The notes under the pieces were generated by a model. It saw nothing but the letters and a program-made list of their open reading frames with translations, was not told the origin of the DNA and ran no database searches. 64,000 bases of DNA, taken from positions 248,001-312,000 of the forward strand of contig JADJRG010000028.1 of assembly GCA_016712315.1 (NCBI GenBank). Reading direction: 5' to 3'. Numbering within the stretch: the first letter of the stretch is position 1; every line of letters begins with the position of its first letter. This DNA is from Nannocystis sp. Its GTDB lineage: Bacteria; Myxococcota_A; Polyangia; Nannocystales; Nannocystaceae. Of the stretch, positions 1 through 7,317 are shown piece after piece. The position numbers and the translations under genes are program-made.

Positions 1-101
1 GTGCATCCGTGGATGATTTGGCTCAATGTGCGCAGGTTTTGCGCGGTTGAGCCCTGCGCTTCGTCGAGAAGTGCGGGGGTGGGGTGGGGCTCATGCGTGT
101 A

Positions 102-173
102 TCAAGCCCCGATCAGAGCACCTACTGCACAGGTGCGTCCTTCGTCGCCGACGGCGGCCTGCTCACCGCGTAG
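102..173 (+). pseudogene. C-terminal remnant of a short-chain dehydrogenase
   Basis: The frame closing at the TAG at 171-173 ends YCTGASFVADGGLLTA, which matches the usual C-terminus of short-chain dehydrogenases (TG, then V-DGG, then T/S-A). Only about 23 residues fit. The same frame upstream of roughly position 102 is Gly-rich and no longer resembles an SDR, so the Rossmann fold and the YxxxK active site are absent. I read it as a 3' fragment, one of several in this window. The match rests on a short motif. Confidence 0.5.
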
Positions 174-215
174 CCAGCAGGGATCCGCTGCCGGGCGCCT
201 CGGCGGCGCGAGCGC

Positions 216-887
216 TCAGCGGGGCGGCAGGCGCTCGCCCAGCCAGGCGGCGACCGCGGCGATCTCCGGCGGCGAGACCTCGTGGTCGATCGGGTACTCC
301 TGCCAGCGCAGGTCGCGGCCGGGGGCGGCGGCGGCGACCCGCTCGGCGCTCCGCCGTCCGGCCGTGACCGGCACCACCGAGTCGCTCTCGCCGTGGCAGA
401 AGAAGATCGGTGTGCCCCGGTTGGCGGGGCTCTGCTCGGCGTCGAGCGCCTCGGGGACGACCAGGTAGGCGCTGAGGACGAGCAGGCCGGCGAGCGGATC
501 GGGGTAGCGGAGGCCGACATGGAGGGCCATCGCGCCGCCTTGGCTGAAGCCGGCGAGGACGATCCGCTCGCTGGGGACGCCGCGCGACCGCTCGCGGGCG
601 ATCAAGGCGGCGATACGCTGGCCCGAGGCGCGCAACTCGGCCGGGTCCTCGCGGCCTTTGCGGTGGTCGAGGCTCTTGATGTCGTACCAGGCGGGCATCA
701 CCCAGCCTTGGTTGATCGTCACCGGGATCGCCGGCGCGTGCGGGAAGATGAAGCGGGCGTGAGGCAGGCCGAGGTGGGGGACCAGGGGCTCGAAGTCGTG
801 GCCGTCCGCGCCGAGGCCGTGCAGCCAGATCACCGCGGCGGTGGTGGGGGCTTGGCTCGCGATCTCGACGCAGGGGAGGAGCGACAT
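216..887 (-). CDS. Carboxylesterase / phospholipase, alpha/beta hydrolase (Abhydrolase_2 family)
   Basis: A 223-residue cytosolic serine esterase. The oxyanion-hole segment HGLGADG lies at residues 23-29 and the nucleophile elbow GFSQGG at 113-118 (Ser115). Asp169 in HGESDS and His202 in DHEV complete the triad. Length and motif order fit the bacterial carboxylesterase/YpfH/EstB group, which hydrolyses short acyl esters and sometimes lysophospholipids; the substrate cannot be told from sequence. The ATG start sits just before the conserved beta strand, with no signal peptide. It reads toward the SDR remnant and is separated from the next leftward gene by 113 bases, so it is probably a single-gene unit. 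Confidence 0.88.
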   Translation of the reverse strand: MSLLPCVEIASQAPTTAAVIWLHGLGADGHDFEPLVPHLGLPHARFIFPHAPAIPVTINQGWVMPAWYDIKSLDHRKGREDPAELRASGQRIAALIARERSRGVPSERIVLAGFSQGGAMALHVGLRYPDPLAGLLVLSAYLVVPEALDAEQSPANRGTPIFFCHGESDSVVPVTAGRRSAERVAAAAPGRDLRWQEYPIDHEVSPPEIAAVAAWLGERLPPR

Positions 888-963
888 CGGGGGATTGTAG
901 TCGCGCGTCGTTCAGGCGGCGAGGTCAGCGTCGCGGCCGACCTCGCTGTTCCGCGCACAAGGA

Positions 964-990
964 CCGCGGCGGCCTGGTCGGTCGCCGCGG
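964..990 (-). terminator. Possible intrinsic terminator hairpin
   Basis: CCGCGGCG at 964-971 pairs perfectly with CGCCGCGG at 983-990 across an 11-base loop, starting 11 bases beyond the stop codon (1001-1003) of the leftward lipoprotein gene. No T tract follows, so it may be a weak terminator or simply a GC-rich inverted repeat. Confidence 0.3.
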
Positions 991-1000
991 CCAGGGCTGG

Positions 1001-3103
1001 TTATTCGCTCTGGAGGTCCTCGGGCGGGAGGCAGGTGTTGCCCTCGACCAGCTCGAGGTCGCCGCTGACGTACTCAGCGGCGGTCACGCCGGTCTCGCTG
1101 TTGCCGCGGTTCCACACCGCGTAGAAGCGGGTGCCGTCCGGGCGGGTGTTGATCTGCGACTCAAAGGCGAAGTCGTCGTCTTCGTAGTAGACGCCCTTGA
1201 CCAAGGAGAGGCGGGTGGGTTCGCCGAAGGTGGCGCCGCCGTCGTTGCTGGCGGTGATGAAGATCCCGAGGTCGGCGGCAGGATCGTCGAAGGGGCCGAC
1301 CTGGTTCACTTGTGTGCCCCAAGCGAGGTAGACGATGTCGGGGTCCTGGCACTGGGTCGGGTCCGTGGCGCAGGCGTCGGTGCCCTTGGGGGTGCCGATG
1401 ATCCGCGGCTCGCGGACGTTGATCCCCTTGTCCTCGATCTTGGTGATGTTCTCGGGGAGCAGCCAGGCGCCGCCCGCCGCGTCGTACTTGCGGATCCAGA
1501 AGTTGTAATTGTCGAGCTGGGCCCAGAGCTGGACGAGGTCGGGGGTGTAGTTGTAGCCGACCCAGAGCTGATCGCCGCGGAGCACGCCGCGGTGGGCGAG
1601 CGCGTTCTCGCGGTCGTTGAGCTCGGTGTCGTCGCCGAGGTTCTGGCCGTCCGTGCTGGCGGAGTTCGAGGAGAGGTTCTCGGCGCGGGCGCTCTGCAGG
1701 AGGATCGCCTCGTCGTAGACCGAGGTGGCGCAGGCGGGGTCGAGCGTGGGGACCATGTTGGCCGGCTGGAGGCCGCCGATGCCGCGGCGGATGACGATGT
1801 CCGAGGGGCCTCCCTTGTCGTCGATGCCCTCCTTCCAGAAGATAGCGAGGTGGATGTTGCCAGGGCCGACCTCGGCGGGGCCCTGGCTGAGGAAACGGAC
1901 GCGGCGGGCGTTCTTGAGCGGATCGCTGATGATGCAGCCGGCGCGGCTCGCCTCGTCCGCGGGCGGCGTGTTCGCCGGGAAGGCGTGGTAACGGACGAAT
2001 TTGCCGGAGTCGAGGCCTTCAGAGCCTTTGGTCTCTTCGTAGGCGAGGATGACGGTCTTGCCGACCATGCCGACGTTGGGGCGGGCGGCGCCGGCGCGGC
2101 CCTTCTCCAGCAGATCTTCGCTGATGCTCTGGCCTTCGCCGTCGTAGAAGGGGTTGACCTGGCCGGAGATGCCGTACAGGCCCTCCCAGTTGTCGGTGAC
2201 CCGCTGCGCGGCGGTCCAGGGGAGGGAGTTCTGAGCCGGGGTCGAGACCGTGAAGCTGACGCTGGAGTACCAGACGTCGGTGCCGCCGTTGACGGTCGCG
2301 CCCGAGGCGCCGTCGCCGGGGCCGTCGCCTTCGCCGAGCTGGAGGCCCTGGGGGTCCTCTTGCCAGGTGATCGCGGCGGTGAGGAGCTTCATCGTGGAGT
2401 CGTAGGTGCCGGCGGAGGCGTCTTGCTTGGCGTCGCGCTCGCCGGTGCTGAGCTGGCGCGCGGGGCCCCAGGTCGAGCCGTTGTCGACAGAGGCGGCGAC
2501 CCAGGCGCAGGAGAAGGGGAGGACACGATCGTCGCGCTCGATGTAGCGGAGCGCGCGCTGGGTCGGCGGCTGGATCCCTTCCATGGCTAGGTCGCCGTCG
2601 GGGCAGTACTTGCTGGTCCAGGTGACGACGAGGACCGGGCCGCTGGTCTTGATGTTGGGCTTGTCGATGTCGCCCGCGAAGGGCATCCGGGCGCCGACGG
2701 GATCGCCGCCTTGCCAGGCGGTCTGGATGCTCGACAGGGTGGCCGAGTTCGAGATGTTGGTGGCCGGTGACCAGTGGGCGAGCTCGTCGCAGGTCTTCAT
2801 CGCGTCGGGCTTGCAGGTCTTGACGTAGATGTCGCGGGCGGGGCGCTCTTCGTCGGCTTTGAGGTCGTAGGCCATGCCGGCGCCGTCGGGGGAGTCGCCG
2901 TAGACGACGACGAGCGCGCCGCTGCCGGTGCGCTGGATCTTAGGCTTGTGACCCATGACGCCGTCGCTGACGGTGATCGGCGCTTTGACCAGGACGCAGA
3001 CCCTCTCAGTGAGGTCGGGCTCAGGGTCGCGGCAAGCGCCGAGGGTGATGCCCGCGAGGGCGCCGGCGGTGAGGAGGAGGGTGGATGGGCGGGCGTAATC
3101 CAT
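1001..3103 (-). CDS. Large secreted lipoprotein with sialidase/BNR-like repeats (resembles choice-of-anchor O proteins)
   Basis: About 700 residues. The reading frame opens further upstream (3238), but the ATG at 3103 is preferred because it gives a classic lipoprotein signal (MDYARPSTLLLTAGALAG then lipobox LGAC). The body has repeated Asp/Gly-rich strands such as ASVDNGSTWG, ASNDGGATFG and NTRPDGTRFYAVWNRG, the Asp-box style found in BNR/sialidase propellers. The overall pattern resembles a myxobacterial surface protein family annotated as choice-of-anchor O; that assignment is from memory. No catalytic sialidase residues could be fixed. It is divergent from the six-gene operon, with a 122-base shared upstream region. 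Confidence 0.7.
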   Translation of the reverse strand: MDYARPSTLLLTAGALAGITLGACRDPEPDLTERVCVLVKAPITVSDGVMGHKPKIQRTGSGALVVVYGDSPDGAGMAYDLKADEERPARDIYVKTCKPDAMKTCDELAHWSPATNISNSATLSSIQTAWQGGDPVGARMPFAGDIDKPNIKTSGPVLVVTWTSKYCPDGDLAMEGIQPPTQRALRYIERDDRVLPFSCAWVAASVDNGSTWGPARQLSTGERDAKQDASAGTYDSTMKLLTAAITWQEDPQGLQLGEGDGPGDGASGATVNGGTDVWYSSVSFTVSTPAQNSLPWTAAQRVTDNWEGLYGISGQVNPFYDGEGQSISEDLLEKGRAGAARPNVGMVGKTVILAYEETKGSEGLDSGKFVRYHAFPANTPPADEASRAGCIISDPLKNARRVRFLSQGPAEVGPGNIHLAIFWKEGIDDKGGPSDIVIRRGIGGLQPANMVPTLDPACATSVYDEAILLQSARAENLSSNSASTDGQNLGDDTELNDRENALAHRGVLRGDQLWVGYNYTPDLVQLWAQLDNYNFWIRKYDAAGGAWLLPENITKIEDKGINVREPRIIGTPKGTDACATDPTQCQDPDIVYLAWGTQVNQVGPFDDPAADLGIFITASNDGGATFGEPTRLSLVKGVYYEDDDFAFESQINTRPDGTRFYAVWNRGNSETGVTAAEYVSGDLELVEGNTCLPPEDLQSE

Positions 3104-3225
3104 TGAGCAGGCAACTCCGACGATTGGGTAGGCAATCGCGGGCTCAAGGTAGGCGTAGCGGCTGTGATGTCCACACGCTTGATTTGCGGTGCGCGGGCTG
3201 TGCAGGTTTTTCGCGAATTGTGCAG

Positions 3226-4539
3226 ATGTGGCTGGCATACCCTCCGCGGGTGCCCCTGCTTGATGCCTTCGCCCGCTCGTGGGTCCTCGTATTGGGGCTG
3301 GTCGGGCTCGCGGCGTCGGGAGCGGCGTCGGCGGCGGACCCGTACGCGGAGACGTTCACGCAGGCGGGGGCGCTGGCGGCAGAGGGGCGCTTCGCGGCGG
3401 CCGCGGGGGCGGTGGAGGCTGCGCTTGGGAGCTTCCCGCAGGATTATGCGTTGACCTTGGAGGCGGCGTGGCTGCGCTACCAATCGGGCGAGTACGCGCG
3501 GGCCGAGGTGCACTACCGGCGGGCGATAAGGCTCTCGGAGGGGGCGTGGGAGGCGCGCTTGGGGCTCGGGTGGTCGCTGCTCCTCCAGGGCGAGCGGGGC
3601 GAGGCGGAGGGGATCTTTGAGAGATTGGCGGCAGACGCGCCAGGGGACGCGCGGGCGGCGGAGGGGCTGCGGGCGGCGCGGGCGCGGGTCGCCGTGATCG
3701 CGGCGCCGCGGGCGGCGCTCACCGGGCAGCTCTACCCCGATGCGGGGGGCATGACGGGGGCGCTGGGGGTGAGCGTCGGCGCGCCGCTGGTGATCAAGGA
3801 GCGGGTGCTGGTCGGCGTGGACTACAGCTTCGCGCGCTTCCAGGGGGTCGGCGCCGCCGCGAGGGCAGGCGGTATGCCTATGAATATGGGGGGCTTCGGG
3901 CCCGGTTCGCCGGTAGGGCGGGGCGATTTTATCGATCGACACGCCATCTACGCCCACGCGGGCGCGACGTGGGATAGGGTCGGGTTTACCACGCACTATG
4001 GCTATATCCGCGATGGCGGGCGGCTGATCGGCGACGCCCATGTGGCCGGCGCGGCGCTCCGCTATAGCCCGTTGGGCGACCTGACGCTGGCGATCGCGGC
4101 CGGTTTCTGGCCGGATCAAGCGATCCCGCGGGCGTCGCTGGCGTGGGCGGCCCCGGCGACGCGCTGGTTGACGATCACGCCGGCGGCGGCGGTGCAGGTC
4201 GCGGACGGCGCGGCGCTGGGGGCGGGCTCGCTGGGGGCGGCGGTCCACGGGCGGCCGGGCGCGCTGTGGGTGGGCGGCAAGGTCGGGCCGGAGCGCCGGC
4301 CGATCTACCTGCACGTGCCCGAGACCTTCAGCGTCGACGGCGAGATCCGCTGGGGGCTGTGGGCGGGGGGCAGGGCGGAGCTGCCCGGCCACTTCAACCT
4401 CTTCGCCGGCTGGGAGCTTCACCGCCTCGCCGGCGTGGGTCCGGGCGCGGTGGTCACCAGCGCCCATATTTTGGCGATCGGCGTGGGTTGGCGGAGCCAC
4501 GCGCCGCCGCAGCGCGGGCGACCGCGAGAGGAGCGATGA
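3226..4539 (+). CDS. Exported TPR protein with outer-membrane barrel-like C-terminus
   Basis: A 437-residue protein. The ATG at 3226 is chosen over the open frame from 3085 because it starts a signal peptide (hydrophobic VLVLGLVGLAASGAASA, cleavage near AASA-AD). Residues about 25-165 form TPR-like helices (EAAWLRYQSGEYARAEVHYRRA). From about residue 190 the sequence turns into alternating amphipathic strands with many Gly and aromatic residues (VGVDYSF, FTTHYGYIRDGGR, LFAGWELHR), as in outer-membrane barrels. It opens a six-gene set with overlapping junctions; its TGA overlaps the ATG of the PqqD-like gene. Probably the outer-membrane part of that system. Function is not known. Confidence 0.75.
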   Translation: MWLAYPPRVPLLDAFARSWVLVLGLVGLAASGAASAADPYAETFTQAGALAAEGRFAAAAGAVEAALGSFPQDYALTLEAAWLRYQSGEYARAEVHYRRAIRLSEGAWEARLGLGWSLLLQGERGEAEGIFERLAADAPGDARAAEGLRAARARVAVIAAPRAALTGQLYPDAGGMTGALGVSVGAPLVIKERVLVGVDYSFARFQGVGAAARAGGMPMNMGGFGPGSPVGRGDFIDRHAIYAHAGATWDRVGFTTHYGYIRDGGRLIGDAHVAGAALRYSPLGDLTLAIAAGFWPDQAIPRASLAWAAPATRWLTITPAAAVQVADGAALGAGSLGAAVHGRPGALWVGGKVGPERRPIYLHVPETFSVDGEIRWGLWAGGRAELPGHFNLFAGWELHRLAGVGPGAVVTSAHILAIGVGWRSHAPPQRGRPREER

Positions 4540-4850
4540 GGTCGATGAGCAGCACCGAGAAGAGCGAGAAGAGCGAGAAGAGCGAGAAGCGCGCGACACA
4601 GAAGCTGCGCGAGCTGGCGATCAGCGAGACGGGCTTCGTCTTCGACCCGTACACCGGCGCGACCTTTACGGTGAACGCAGCGGGCAAGGTGATCCTCGAG
4701 GCGCTGCGGGCCGGCGCCGGGCGCGAGGCTGTCGCCGAGGCGCTGCGGGGGCGCTTCGACGTGCACGGCGAGGACCTAGAGCGGGACGTCGACGAGTTCT
4801 TCCACCTGCTGCGCCAGCACGGGCTGGTCGGCGAGGAGACGGCGCTGTGA
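4536..4850 (+). CDS. PqqD-family peptide-binding protein
   Basis: A 104-residue protein. After a charged head built from a 9-base DNA repeat (EKS repeated), residues about 27-100 carry the PqqD-like winged fold pattern: LAISETGFVFDPYTGATFTVNAAG, then a leucine-rich helix and FDVHGEDLERDVDEFFHLL. The closest recalled group is the PqqD chaperone of HPr-rel-A systems. PqqD proteins present a peptide or amino-acid substrate to a modifying enzyme. The ATG at 4536 overlaps the previous stop (ATGA); a second ATG at 4545 is also possible. The next gene, an ATP-grasp ligase, starts on its stop codon (GTGA), so a functional pair is likely. Confidence 0.75.
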   Translation: MRSMSSTEKSEKSEKSEKRATQKLRELAISETGFVFDPYTGATFTVNAAGKVILEALRAGAGREAVAEALRGRFDVHGEDLERDVDEFFHLLRQHGLVGEETAL

Positions 4851-5941
4851 GCGAGCGGCCGCTGACGATCGCGGTGACCGCGTTGAACGCGACCGACAAC
4901 CCCGGGCCCGGGGTGGCGGTGGCGCGGGCGCTGCGGGCTGAGCCGGGGCTGTGCGGGCGCTTGGTCGGCCTGGCCTACGACTGCCTCGATCCGGGGGTGT
5001 ATACGCGCGACCTCTGCGACGACGTGTACGTGATCCCGTACCCGTCGCAGGGGTTGGTGGCGCTGGAGGCCCGGCTGCGCGAGATCCACGCGGCGACGCC
5101 GCTCGACGTGATCATCCCCAACGTCGACGCGGAGCTGCCGTCGTTCATCCGCCTGGCCGAGCCGGGGGGGCTGCTCGAGCGGCTAGGGATCGGGACCTTC
5201 TTGCCGACCGCGGCGCTGCTCGAGCTGCGCTCGAAGGCCAAGTTGGAGGCGCTCGGGGAGGCCGCCGCGATCGCGACGCCGCGGACCCGAGTGATCGGCG
5301 CGGTGGAGGATCTATACACCATCGATCGCGAGGTGCCGTACCCGTTCTGGGTGAAGGGGGTCTACTACGGGGCGAAGCGGGCGCGCGGGGTCGACGAGGC
5401 GGTCGCGGCGTTCCACGCGATGGTGGCGCAGTGGGGGCTGCCGGTGATCGTCCAGGCGGGCGTGGTCGGCGAGGAGATCGACATCGTCGCGGTAGGGGAC
5501 GGCGCGGGCGGGATGATCGGCGCGGTGCCGATGAAGAAGACGGTGCTCACCGATAAAGGGAAGGCGTGGGCGGGGATCACGATCCGCGACCCTGAGCTGC
5601 TCGAGATCGCGGCGCGCTTCTTCGCGGCGACCCGCTGGCGCGGGCCCTGCGAGATCGAGCTGCTCCGCGATCAAGACGGCGTCCATCAGCTCCTCGAGGT
5701 CAACCCGCGCTTCCCGGCGTGGTGCTACCTGAGCGCAGGCGCCGGCCAGAACCTGCCGGCGGCGGTCGCCCGGCTGGCGGCGGGCCGGGCGGTCGCGCCG
5801 ATGCGCGAATTCACGGTGGGTACGATGTTCGTCCGGATCGCGCTCGATCAGATCTCGACCCTCGAGGAGCTCCAGGCGATCACCACCAGCGGCGAGCTGC
5901 ACCACCCGCGCGAGGGCGCGGATCCGAAGGAGGCGAGATGA
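4847..5941 (+). CDS. ATP-grasp ligase (PylC / carbamoyl-phosphate-synthase-like)
   Basis: A 364-residue ATP-grasp enzyme. The N-terminal pre-ATP-grasp Rossmann part starts LTIAVTALN. The ATP-grasp core shows the nucleotide lysine in FWVKGVYYGAK, the segment IVQAGVVGEEIDIVAV, and metal-binding acids in CEIELLRD and LLEVNPRFPAW. Such enzymes join a carboxylate to an amine through an acyl-phosphate; substrates may be amino acids or a peptide C-terminus. The GTG start at 4847 overlaps the PqqD stop by GTGA, and the stop overlaps the next ATG, which implies translational coupling. I infer that it acts on whatever the PqqD-like protein holds. Confidence 0.85.
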   Translation: MSERPLTIAVTALNATDNPGPGVAVARALRAEPGLCGRLVGLAYDCLDPGVYTRDLCDDVYVIPYPSQGLVALEARLREIHAATPLDVIIPNVDAELPSFIRLAEPGGLLERLGIGTFLPTAALLELRSKAKLEALGEAAAIATPRTRVIGAVEDLYTIDREVPYPFWVKGVYYGAKRARGVDEAVAAFHAMVAQWGLPVIVQAGVVGEEIDIVAVGDGAGGMIGAVPMKKTVLTDKGKAWAGITIRDPELLEIAARFFAATRWRGPCEIELLRDQDGVHQLLEVNPRFPAWCYLSAGAGQNLPAAVARLAAGRAVAPMREFTVGTMFVRIALDQISTLEELQAITTSGELHHPREGADPKEAR

Positions 5942-7317
5942 GCGAGCACGACATGAAGACCCCAGGGCCACGGGCCGCGCGGCCGATCTACGAGCGGCCG
6001 ACGATCGTCCGCCACCAGCTCGGCATGATGAACAAATTCGCGCGGGCGCAGGCGATCGAGCCGATGACCCGGATCGATGGCGTGGCCGTCGCCGAGCTGG
6101 TGGCCGCCTACGGCTCGCCGCTCTTCGTCTTCTCGGAGGCGGAGATCGTCCGGCGCTACCGCGAGCTGCACGACTACCTGGCGCTGCGCCACCCGCGGGT
6201 GCGCTTGGCCTGGTCGTACAAGACCAACTACCTGGACGCGATCTGCAGGATCTTCCAGCGCGAGGGGGCGCTCGCCGAGGTGGTCTCGGAGTTCGAGTAC
6301 GACAAGGCGCTGCGCCTCGGTTTTAGGCCGGATGAGATCCACTTCAACGGGCCCGACAAGTCCGAGGAGGTGCTGCTGCGGGCGCTGCCCGCGGGCACGA
6401 TCATCCATATCGATAACTTCGACGAGCTGGCGGCGATCGAGGCGATCGCGCGCAGGCTGAAGATCCGGCCGCGGGTGGCGCTGCGGCTCAACCTCTCGGT
6501 CACCGGGGCGACGCCGTGGAGCCGCTTCGGCTTCAACCTCGAGAGCGGGCAGGCGCGCGACGCGGTGCGCCGCCTGCTGGCCGGCGGGGCGCTCGAGCTG
6601 TGCGGGCTGCACGCGCACATCGGCACGTTCATCCTCGAGGTGGGCGCCTACCGCGAGCTGGCGGAGAAGATCGCCGGCTTCGCGAACGAGCTGCGCGCGG
6701 AGCTCGGGGTGATCCTCGAGTTCCTCGACCTGGGCGGCGGCTTCGCCTCGCACAACACGCTGAAGGCGCAGTACCTGCCAGGCGAGCAGGCGACGCCGTC
6801 GCTGGCGCGCTATGTCGAGGCGATCGCCGAGGGGCTCGCGGCGCTCCAGTACCCGCCAGCGGAGGCGCCGACGCTGATCCTGGAGGCCGGGCGGGCGCTG
6901 GTCGACGACGCGGGCTCGCTGATCGCGACGGTGCGCGCGAACAAGCGGCTGCCAGACGGCCGCCGCGGGGTGGTCCTCGACGCGGGGGTGAACCTGCTCT
7001 TCACCGCGTTTTGGTACAACCACGACGTGGTCCCGGCGCAGGCGTTCCACGGGATGCCGGAGCCGACGGTCCTCTACGGTCCACTTTGTATGAACATCGA
7101 CGTCCTCCGCGAGCACCTGGTCTTCCCGCCGCTCGAGGTCGGCGATCGGCTGGTGTTCCGCAACGTCGGCGCCTACAACGTCACGCAGTGGCTGCAGTTC
7201 ATCACCTACCGGCCGGCGGTGGCGCTGATCGGGCGAGGCGGGCAGCACGGCGAGATCCGCCGGCGCGAGGACCTCGACGCGCTGGTCCGCTATGAGGCGA
7301 TCCCAGCGTGGCTGTGA
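5938..7317 (+). CDS. PLP-dependent fold type III decarboxylase-like protein (LysA/DapDC-related)
   Basis: A 459-residue alanine-racemase-fold enzyme. Lys95 in WSYKTN is the PLP-binding lysine. FNGPDKS, LHAHIGTFI, LGGGF, ILEAGRALV and GPLC (Cys384, the active-site cysteine contributed across the dimer) follow in the order seen in diaminopimelate and related decarboxylases. It differs from housekeeping LysA in having an N-terminal extension of about 50 residues and atypical motifs (YKTN for YAxKAN, HIGTFI for HIGSQ), so it probably acts on a different amino acid. The ATG overlaps the ATP-grasp stop, and its 3' end overlaps the transporter gene by 10 bases. True lysine biosynthesis is unlikely in this context. 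Confidence 0.85.
   Translation: MSEHDMKTPGPRAARPIYERPTIVRHQLGMMNKFARAQAIEPMTRIDGVAVAELVAAYGSPLFVFSEAEIVRRYRELHDYLALRHPRVRLAWSYKTNYLDAICRIFQREGALAEVVSEFEYDKALRLGFRPDEIHFNGPDKSEEVLLRALPAGTIIHIDNFDELAAIEAIARRLKIRPRVALRLNLSVTGATPWSRFGFNLESGQARDAVRRLLAGGALELCGLHAHIGTFILEVGAYRELAEKIAGFANELRAELGVILEFLDLGGGFASHNTLKAQYLPGEQATPSLARYVEAIAEGLAALQYPPAEAPTLILEAGRALVDDAGSLIATVRANKRLPDGRRGVVLDAGVNLLFTAFWYNHDVVPAQAFHGMPEPTVLYGPLCMNIDVLREHLVFPPLEVGDRLVFRNVGAYNVTQWLQFITYRPAVALIGRGGQHGEIRRREDLDALVRYEAIPAWL

Noticed and set aside
2797..4599. 600-residue leftward open frame opposite the TPR-barrel gene
   Set aside because: Arg/Pro-rich shadow of the + strand gene with no motif; long antisense frames are expected at this GC content.
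5848..7248. Leftward frame opposite the PLP enzyme
   Set aside because: Arg/Gln/Asp-rich antisense shadow with no recognisable domain.
5938..7317. Housekeeping lysA
   Set aside because: Altered PLP-site motifs, an N-terminal extension and the coupled PqqD/ATP-grasp context argue for a different substrate.
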